Source of the DNA: Desulfitobacteriaceae bacterium
GTDB lineage: Bacteria; Bacillota; Dehalobacteriia; Dehalobacteriales; Dehalobacteriaceae
Assembly: GCA_028709045.1 (NCBI GenBank)
Contig: JAQVXR010000006.1
Location: 1 to 33,143, forward strand
Length of the DNA: 33,143 nt
Direction: 5' to 3'
Position 1 is the stretch's first letter. Each line of letters starts with the position of its first letter. The notes beneath the pieces were generated by a model. The model had not been told where the DNA came from. It did not search any database and saw nothing but the letters and a program-made list of their open reading frames with translations. Below are positions 28,426 through 33,143 of the stretch, in pieces. The translations under genes and the position numbers were made by a program.

Positions 28426-28539
28426 TTGAAAGTTAGAGCCTCAGTTAAAAAAATATGTGAAAAGTGTAAGATTATAAAAAGAAAAGGCAAAGTGATGGTT
28501 ATTTGTGAAAATACCAAGCATAAGCAGAAACAGGGTTAG
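28426..28539 (+). CDS. rpmJ: 50S ribosomal protein L36, zinc-binding
   Basis: A 37-residue protein of the large subunit. The zinc ligands are Cys11, Cys14, Cys27 and His32, so this is the C+ form. The sequence [18 protein letters not shown] and the following [17 protein letters not shown] match the family from end to end. The start is TTG at 28426, 6 bases after AAGGAGGG; the coding region is too short for many gene finders. It lies between infA and rpsM, the standard place. Confidence 0.94.
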   Translation: MKVRASVKKICEKCKIIKRKGKVMVICENTKHKQKQG

Positions 28540-28586
28540 GGAGAAAGTTTGATACAGAAAAATTTAAGCGGAGGTGGATAAACTAC

Positions 28587-28958
28587 ATGGCACGTATTTC
28601 AGGCGTGGACCTGCCCAGAGATAAGCGGGTGGAGATTGCGCTTACCTATATTTTTGGTATTGGCCTTTCAACATCCCAAAAAGTCCTCGCCCAAGCAGGG
28701 GTTAATCCTGATACCCGGGTGCGGGATCTGACGGAAGACGAAGTTGGCAAGATTCGTGAAATTATTGATAAGACATGCCAAGTAGAGGGCGACTTGCGCA
28801 GGGAAATTGCTCTAAATATCAAAAGGTTAATGGAAATTGGCTCTTACCGGGGGATTCGTCACCGGAGAGGGATGCCTGTACGGGGGCAAAAGACAAAAAC
28901 AAATGCGCGGACAAGAAAAGGTCCCAAGCGGACTGTCGGTGTCAGACGTAAAAAGTAA
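28587..28958 (+). CDS. rpsM: 30S ribosomal protein S13
   Basis: A 123-residue protein of the small-subunit head that forms intersubunit bridges and contacts P-site tRNA through its basic tail. It begins [20 protein letters not shown] and contains the helix-two-turn-helix region with [16 protein letters not shown], then [20 protein letters not shown] and the basic C-terminus [15 protein letters not shown]. Length is normal. The ATG follows GCGGAGGTGG. It opens the alpha part of the cluster. Confidence 0.97.
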   Translation: MARISGVDLPRDKRVEIALTYIFGIGLSTSQKVLAQAGVNPDTRVRDLTEDEVGKIREIIDKTCQVEGDLRREIALNIKRLMEIGSYRGIRHRRGMPVRGQKTKTNARTRKGPKRTVGVRRKK

Positions 28959-28979
28959 ATAGAAAGGAGGCCTTTTGCA

Positions 28980-29366
28980 TTGGCTCGGAGACAAACTCGT
29001 AGAAGACGGGAACGTAAAAATGTTGAGTATGGTGTTGCTCATATCCAATCTACTTTTAATAATACCTTAATAGTAATTACTGATAAGACAGGGAATGCTA
29101 TTTCCTGGTCGAGCGCTGGAGCAATGGGGTTTAAAGGGTCGAGGAAGAGCACTCCTTTTGCGGCTCAGATGGCTGCAGAAACATGTGCCAAAGAAGCCAT
29201 GGAACACGGGATGAGGCAGGTAGAATGTTTGGTAAAGGGACCCGGATCAGGCCGGGAAGCGGCAATTCGTTCTCTGCAGGCGGCCGGTTTGGAGGTCAGT
29301 ATGATTAAAGATGTAACCCCGATTCCCCATAATGGCTGCAGACCGCCAAAAAGAAGAAGAGTTTAG
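28980..29366 (+). CDS. rpsK: 30S ribosomal protein S11
   Basis: A 128-residue protein of the platform that lines the mRNA exit path. Diagnostic segments are [36 protein letters not shown] and the end [18 protein letters not shown], which includes the Asn-Gly that is converted to isoaspartate in E. coli. The start is TTG at 28980, about 8 bases after AAAGGAGG; a short family-specific N-terminus [17 protein letters not shown] follows. rpsD begins 14 bases downstream. Confidence 0.96.
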   Translation: MARRQTRRRRERKNVEYGVAHIQSTFNNTLIVITDKTGNAISWSSAGAMGFKGSRKSTPFAAQMAAETCAKEAMEHGMRQVECLVKGPGSGREAAIRSLQAAGLEVSMIKDVTPIPHNGCRPPKRRRV

Positions 29367-29380
29367 GAGGTATCCAATAG

Positions 29381-30007
29381 ATGGCAAGATATACAGGTGC
29401 TGTTTGCAGGTTGTGCCGGCGGGAAGGAGCCAAGTTATTTCTAAAAGGAGATCGCTGTTACTCAGACAAGTGTTCCTTTGTGAAACAAGGTTATGCTCCC
29501 GGACAGCACGGGCAGTCCAGGAAAAAGGTTTCGGAATATGGAATTCAGTTACGGGAAAAACAAAAGGCTCGCAGAATTTACGGAGTATTGGAAAAGCAGT
29601 TTAGCAATTACTTTGATAAGGCTGAACGCCAAAAAGGTGTTACAGGTGAAAACCTTTTAAGGCTGTTGGAAAGGCGCTTGGATAACGTAGTTTACCGGCT
29701 TGGATTTGCCAATTCCCGTACCGAAGCTCGTCAGCTTGTTCGTCACGGCCACTTTACCGTTAACGGCAGAAAGGTAAACATTCCTTCTTATCAAGTGCGT
29801 GTCGGGGAAGAAATCAGTGTTAGTGAGAAAAGCAGAAAGTCTCCTAAGATTCAGGAGATTTCCGAATTAGCGGCACATAAAACTGTTCCGGCATGGCTGG
29901 AGCTGGATAAAGAGCAATTGAGTGGCAAGGTAGTATCTATACCCAATAGGGAAGATATTGATGCTCCCATTGCCGAACATCTTATCGTTGAGCTATACTC
30001 CCGTTAA
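29381..30007 (+). CDS. rpsD: 30S ribosomal protein S4, zinc-binding type
   Basis: A 208-residue primary 16S rRNA binder with roles in accuracy, mRNA unwinding and antitermination. The N-terminus carries a zinc site, Cys9, Cys12, Cys26 and Cys31. The S4 RNA-binding domain spans about residues 94-155 with [20 protein letters not shown]. In Bacillus subtilis rpsD lies elsewhere in the genome; here it is inside the alpha operon between rpsK and rpoA, as in many Clostridia. I saw no obvious S4-binding pseudoknot. Confidence 0.97.
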   Translation: MARYTGAVCRLCRREGAKLFLKGDRCYSDKCSFVKQGYAPGQHGQSRKKVSEYGIQLREKQKARRIYGVLEKQFSNYFDKAERQKGVTGENLLRLLERRLDNVVYRLGFANSRTEARQLVRHGHFTVNGRKVNIPSYQVRVGEEISVSEKSRKSPKIQEISELAAHKTVPAWLELDKEQLSGKVVSIPNREDIDAPIAEHLIVELYSR

Positions 30008-30063
30008 TGGTTAGTGATAGGATAGTTTATTTTGTGATCGGTATCGAGAAGGAGGGCGAGTAG

Positions 30064-31011
30064 GTGTTAGAAATTGAAAAGCCCAAAATCCAGTGTATAG
30101 AGATGACTGACGACAAAGAATACGGGAAGTTTGTTGTTGAGCCTTTGGAAAGAGGTTACGGAATAACATTAGGGAATTCCCTGCGGCGGGTGCTTTTATC
30201 ATCTCTACCCGGAGCAGCAGTGACAGCAGTTAAAATTGACGGTGTCCTGCACGAGTTTTCCAATATTCCGGGTGTTATGGAAGATACAACTGATATTATC
30301 TTGGCGTTAAAGGGACTTTCCGTTAAGATGTATACTGATGAACCGCGCCAAATATATATTGAAGCTGATGGACCAGGTGATGTTAAAGCGGCTGATATTA
30401 AGGGAGATGCGGATGTAGAAATATTAAATACCGACCATCATATTGCCACTTTAGATGAGTCAGGACATCTCTTCATGGAGATTAGTGTGGAAAAAGGGCG
30501 CGGTTATGTTTCTGCTGAGAAAAATAAAAAGGAAGAGCACGTTATTGGAGTAATCCCTGTTGATTCCTTGTTTTCTCCTGTTACTAAAGTGAACTACAAG
30601 GTTGAAGACACTAGAGTTGGCCAGGAAACGGACTATGATAAGCTTACTTTAGAGGTATGGACAGACGGGACGATTGCTCCTGACGAGGCTGTTAGTTCCA
30701 GCGCCAAAATCCTGAATGATCATCTAAAATTATTTATCGGCCTGACAGAATCAATATCTGATGAAGTCACAATGGTAGAAAAGGAAGAAGAAAAGAAAGA
30801 CAAGCTCCTGGAATTAACTATTGAAGAACTTGATCTTTCAGTTCGCTCATATAACTGTCTGAAGCGAGCGGGAATAAACACTGCTCAGGAACTGATTCAG
30901 AAGACTGAAGAAGACATGATGAAAGTACGTAATCTGGGCAAAAAATCCTTGGAAGAAGTGCAGGAAAAATTAGACGCGCTAGGACTCAGTCTTAAAAAGA
31001 GCGACGAATAG
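30064..31011 (+). CDS. rpoA: DNA-directed RNA polymerase alpha subunit
   Basis: A 315-residue subunit that nucleates RNA polymerase assembly and contacts UP elements and activators. The N-terminal dimerisation domain shows [20 protein letters not shown]. The flexible linker includes the charged KEEEKKDKL. The C-terminal domain (about residues 250-308) carries [20 protein letters not shown] with the Arg that matches the DNA-binding E. coli Arg265, and [10 protein letters not shown]. The start is GTG at 30064, about 5 bases after AAGGAGGG. Confidence 0.97.
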   Translation: MLEIEKPKIQCIEMTDDKEYGKFVVEPLERGYGITLGNSLRRVLLSSLPGAAVTAVKIDGVLHEFSNIPGVMEDTTDIILALKGLSVKMYTDEPRQIYIEADGPGDVKAADIKGDADVEILNTDHHIATLDESGHLFMEISVEKGRGYVSAEKNKKEEHVIGVIPVDSLFSPVTKVNYKVEDTRVGQETDYDKLTLEVWTDGTIAPDEAVSSSAKILNDHLKLFIGLTESISDEVTMVEKEEEKKDKLLELTIEELDLSVRSYNCLKRAGINTAQELIQKTEEDMMKVRNLGKKSLEEVQEKLDALGLSLKKSDE

Positions 31012-31035
31012 TCAAAAGCAAAGGAGGTTGGGGAT

Positions 31036-31374
31036 ATGGCATATCGTAAGCTAGGAAGAACCAGCAGCCACCGTCGGGCTATGTTTCGAAACGCTGTTAC
31101 TTCTTTGTTTGATAAAGAAAAGATTCAAACTACAGAACCAAGGGCAAAGGAATTAAGAAGTATTGCGGAAAAAATGATTACTCTTGCCAAAAAGGGAGAT
31201 TTACAGTCCCGCCGGATGGCACTAGCTTATTTAATGGATGAAGATGTTGTTACAAAGCTCTTTAACACCATTGCAAGCCGATATACAGATCGGCAGGGCG
31301 GCTACCTGCGTATCGTCAAGCTGGAAAAGCGCCGGGGAGATGCAGCCCAAATGGTTTTGATGGAGTTGGTTTAA
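31036..31374 (+). CDS. rplQ: 50S ribosomal protein L17
   Basis: A 112-residue protein on the back of the large subunit near the tunnel exit. It begins [20 protein letters not shown] and contains [20 protein letters not shown], both diagnostic; it ends [14 protein letters not shown]. Length is normal for Firmicutes. The ATG follows AAAGGAGG. This is the last ribosomal gene of the run and is followed by a convincing terminator, so it ends the superoperon. Confidence 0.97.
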   Translation: MAYRKLGRTSSHRRAMFRNAVTSLFDKEKIQTTEPRAKELRSIAEKMITLAKKGDLQSRRMALAYLMDEDVVTKLFNTIASRYTDRQGGYLRIVKLEKRRGDAAQMVLMELV

Positions 31375-31404
31375 AAAACAACCAGGATGAGAATCTATTT
31401 TGAA

Positions 31405-31441
31405 GTAAGAGTCAGGAGAATGGTTCCTGGCTTTACTTTTT
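31405..31441 (+). terminator. intrinsic terminator at the end of the ribosomal superoperon
   Basis: GTAAGAGTCAGGA (31405-31417) pairs with TCCTGGCTTTAC (31425-31436) with one bulged G and one G-T pair, and TTTTT follows at 31437-31441. It begins 31 bases after the rplQ stop. Downstream ecfA1 therefore probably has its own promoter or depends on read-through. Confidence 0.85.
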
Positions 31442-31630
31442 AGGGGTCAGGTTTTCCTATTTGAAAAAATAGCGATATTTTTAACAATTGAGTATGTGAA
31501 AAAGAGTACACCTAAGGAAAAAGTGGGGTCCTGCTATTTAGAAACTAGATACTGAATGGGAAATCATTTCCAAAGGAGCAGTTTAAGCCCCTGTTATTGG
31601 GTCGGGTCAGGTTATCAAGGAGGTCTGAAC
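31442..31630 (+). other. structured intergenic region before ecfA1
   Basis: No coding region or clear promoter is seen. CTATTT (31457-31462) pairs with AAATAG (31467-31472) around a GAAA loop. A larger fold has GGGG (31525-31528) with CCCC (31588-31591), CTGCT (31531-31535) with AGCAG (31577-31581), and an inner hairpin GGAAA/TTTCC (31559-31563 with 31567-31571). GGGTCAGGTT occurs at 31444 and 31604, the same word that begins the palindrome before rpoB. The ecfA1 ribosome binding site AAGGAGGT is at 31617-31624. No known riboswitch class was recognised. Confidence 0.45.
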
Positions 31631-32458
31631 TTGATTTTTGTAAGGAATCTTTCTTATGTTTACAAATCCCCAAAAGAAGAGATTAAAGCTCTTGACAACG
31701 TTAATCTTGAGATTAAAAAGGGAGAGTGGCTGACTGTAATTGGGCCTAACGGCTCCGGAAAATCCACATTGGCTAGGCATTTTAATGCTTTACTGATACC
31801 GACTATAGGGTCTGTCATAGTAGATGGCAAAGATACAAGTGATCCACAGTTGATACCTAAGATTCGCCAAAAAGTTGCTTTTGTCTTTCAAAACCCTGAT
31901 AACCAGTTGGTAGCAACTACAGTGGAAGAGGATATAGCTTTTGGCCCGGAGAATCTAGGTATTGCATCGGATGAGATTGTAAAAAGAGTCCAAGATGCCC
32001 TCCAAGTTACAGGTATGGCAGAACATCAAAAAGCTGCTCCTCACCTTTTATCCGGGGGTCAAAAACAGAGGGTAGCCATTGCTGGCGCTTTAGCCATGCA
32101 CCCTGAGTATTTAGTGATGGATGAGGCTACAGCAATGCTGGATCCTCAGGGGAGAAGGGAAGTTCTTGCGACCTTATCCCGATTGAACAAGGAGTTAGGT
32201 TTAACGGTTATTTATATTACCCATTTTATGGAGGAAGCTGTGCTCGCCCATAGAATTGCTGTTATGAATAAGGGACGAGTTTTTTTCATCGGGTCGCCCC
32301 GGGAGGTTTTTTCCCGCGTTAAAGATCTGGAAGCAGTTGGTTTAGATGTACCGGATATTGCAGTGATTGCCTCAAAGCTGAAAGAAAAAGGCTATATCAA
32401 TCAAAGTGGCATTATTACTATTGATGAGATGGTGAATGCACTATGCCGATTGAAATAA
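31631..32458 (+). CDS. ecfA1: ECF transporter ATPase component EcfA1
   Basis: A 275-residue ABC-type ATPase that powers energy-coupling-factor vitamin and metal uptake at the membrane, as a pair with EcfA2 and with EcfT. Visible motifs are Walker A GPNGSGKST (38-46), Q-loop Gln87, signature LSGGQ (140-144), Walker B ending DEAT (164-167) and the switch His198. DEAT instead of DEPT is typical of this subunit. TTG 31631 is chosen because it lies 7 bases after GGAGG and gives a normal length; the longer in-frame start at 31556 adds a non-family extension. It overlaps ecfA2 by 16 bases. Confidence 0.93.
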   Translation: MIFVRNLSYVYKSPKEEIKALDNVNLEIKKGEWLTVIGPNGSGKSTLARHFNALLIPTIGSVIVDGKDTSDPQLIPKIRQKVAFVFQNPDNQLVATTVEEDIAFGPENLGIASDEIVKRVQDALQVTGMAEHQKAAPHLLSGGQKQRVAIAGALAMHPEYLVMDEATAMLDPQGRREVLATLSRLNKELGLTVIYITHFMEEAVLAHRIAVMNKGRVFFIGSPREVFSRVKDLEAVGLDVPDIAVIASKLKEKGYINQSGIITIDEMVNALCRLK

Positions 32459-33143
32459 AAAATGTTTCTTATATTTACATGCCTAATACACCCTATGAGA
32501 AACTGGCTCTTAAGAATATAAATCTTTCAATTGAAAAGGGAGAATTTATTGGATTAATTGGCCACACCGGTTCCGGTAAATCTACATTGGTTCAGCTTTT
32601 TAACGGGTTATTGAAACCGGCAAAGGGGACGATTTTTGTTGACGGGAAAAACCTTTGGGAGAAAAAGCATGTATCCCCTGAGGTTTGCCGAAAGGTAGGG
32701 TTAGTTTTTCAATATCCGGAGTACCAGCTTTTTGCAGAGACAGTTTTTGAAGATGTTGCCTTTGGCCCGAGGAACTTGAAATTGCCTGAGAGTGAACTAC
32801 CTTCTTTGGTAAAAGAGTCATTAGATATTATGGGTATAGACTATGCCCAGTTCAAAGACCGATCACCATTTTCCTTGAGCGGGGGTCAAAAGCGCAAAGC
32901 AGCTATTGCAGGGGTCATTGCCATGCAACCGGATATTTTGGTGTTAGATGAGCCTACAGCCGGTCTGGACCCGGCCGGACGAAATGATATGATCAAATTG
33001 GCGCAGCATTTGCACAGAAAAAAAGGAAGGACGATTATCTGGATCACCCACAATATGAATGAAGTTGCTCAACTGGCGACCAGGCTGGTAGTAATGAGCG
33101 AGGGGCAAATAATCACTGAGGGAAGTCCCCGGGAAATTTTTGC
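32443..33143 (+). CDS. ecfA2: ECF transporter ATPase component EcfA2 (3' end cut by the window)
   Basis: The frame from ATG 32443 stays open to the window edge, giving 233 residues without a stop; the family is usually about 285-290 long. Walker A GHTGSGKST is at residues 40-48, Q-loop Gln90, signature LSGGQ at 145-149, Walker B ILVLDEP at 165-171 and switch His203. It forms the heterodimer with EcfA1. The start overlaps the end of ecfA1 by 16 bases, so translation is probably coupled. By analogy with other Firmicutes, ecfT, truA, rplM and rpsI are likely to follow outside the window. Confidence 0.93.
   Translation, partial: MPIEIKNVSYIYMPNTPYEKLALKNINLSIEKGEFIGLIGHTGSGKSTLVQLFNGLLKPAKGTIFVDGKNLWEKKHVSPEVCRKVGLVFQYPEYQLFAETVFEDVAFGPRNLKLPESELPSLVKESLDIMGIDYAQFKDRSPFSLSGGQKRKAAIAGVIAMQPDILVLDEPTAGLDPAGRNDMIKLAQHLHRKKGRTIIWITHNMNEVAQLATRLVVMSEGQIITEGSPREIF

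Noticed and set aside
29332-29604. 90-residue plus-strand frame across the rpsK-rpsD junction
   Set aside because: It overlaps two certain genes in another frame and has no family resemblance.
31556-31630. Longer N-terminus for ecfA1 starting at 31556
   Set aside because: It runs through the inverted-repeat region and the ribosome binding site of TTG 31631, and the extra 25 residues are not ABC-like.

Overview
The window is a nearly uninterrupted run of 48 plus-strand genes for transcription, translation and protein export. It is the chromosomal rpmG-secE-nusG / rplKAJL / rpoBC / str / S10 / spc / alpha superoperon, followed by the start of an ECF-transporter module. Gene order, strong AAGGAGG ribosome binding sites, frequent TTG and GTG starts, moderate GC, the L7Ae-like gene between rpoC and rpsL, the KOW-protein gene between map and infA, rpsD inside the alpha operon and ecfA1A2 after rplQ all point to a Gram-positive Firmicute. 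It is most likely a member of the Clostridia (Peptococcaceae-like); the genus cannot be fixed from the sequence. A cysteine-containing insertion in EF-Tu agrees with this placement.

Layout. Positions 1-1100: a sigma-A-type promoter, rpmG, secE and nusG. Positions 1101-3612: rplK and rplA, each preceded by an RNA element that resembles the L1-binding site of 23S rRNA, then a promoter, an L10-type leader with attenuator, rplJ, rplL and a terminator. Positions 3613-10952: an imperfect palindrome, a second strong promoter, a long leader, then rpoB and rpoC. Positions 10982-15633: the L7Ae-like gene, rpsL, rpsG, fusA and tuf. Positions 15634-28539: a structured leader, then rpsJ through rplO, secY, adk, map, a KOW-protein gene, infA and rpmJ. 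Positions 28587-31374: rpsM, rpsK, rpsD, rpoA, rplQ and a terminator. Positions 31442-33143: a structured intergenic region, ecfA1 and a 3'-truncated ecfA2.

The proteins are canonical. Rifampicin-target residues in RpoB and streptomycin-target residues in S12 look wild type. L33, S14, S4, L36 and adenylate kinase are all in the cysteine (probably zinc-binding) form, and L24 carries a Cys4 C-terminus. I saw no mobile element with a gene, CRISPR array, tRNA, rRNA, frameshift or foreign insertion. No gene-free stretch reaches 300 bases.

I found no new multi-gene system. The noteworthy content is regulatory: a hairpin between a perfect Shine-Dalgarno and the nusG start, duplicated L1-operator mimics, an L10 leader with a visible antiterminator/terminator switch, promoters with inverted repeats in their core, a large hairpin before rpsJ, and structured DNA before rpoB and ecfA1. 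All structures were folded by eye and none was computed.
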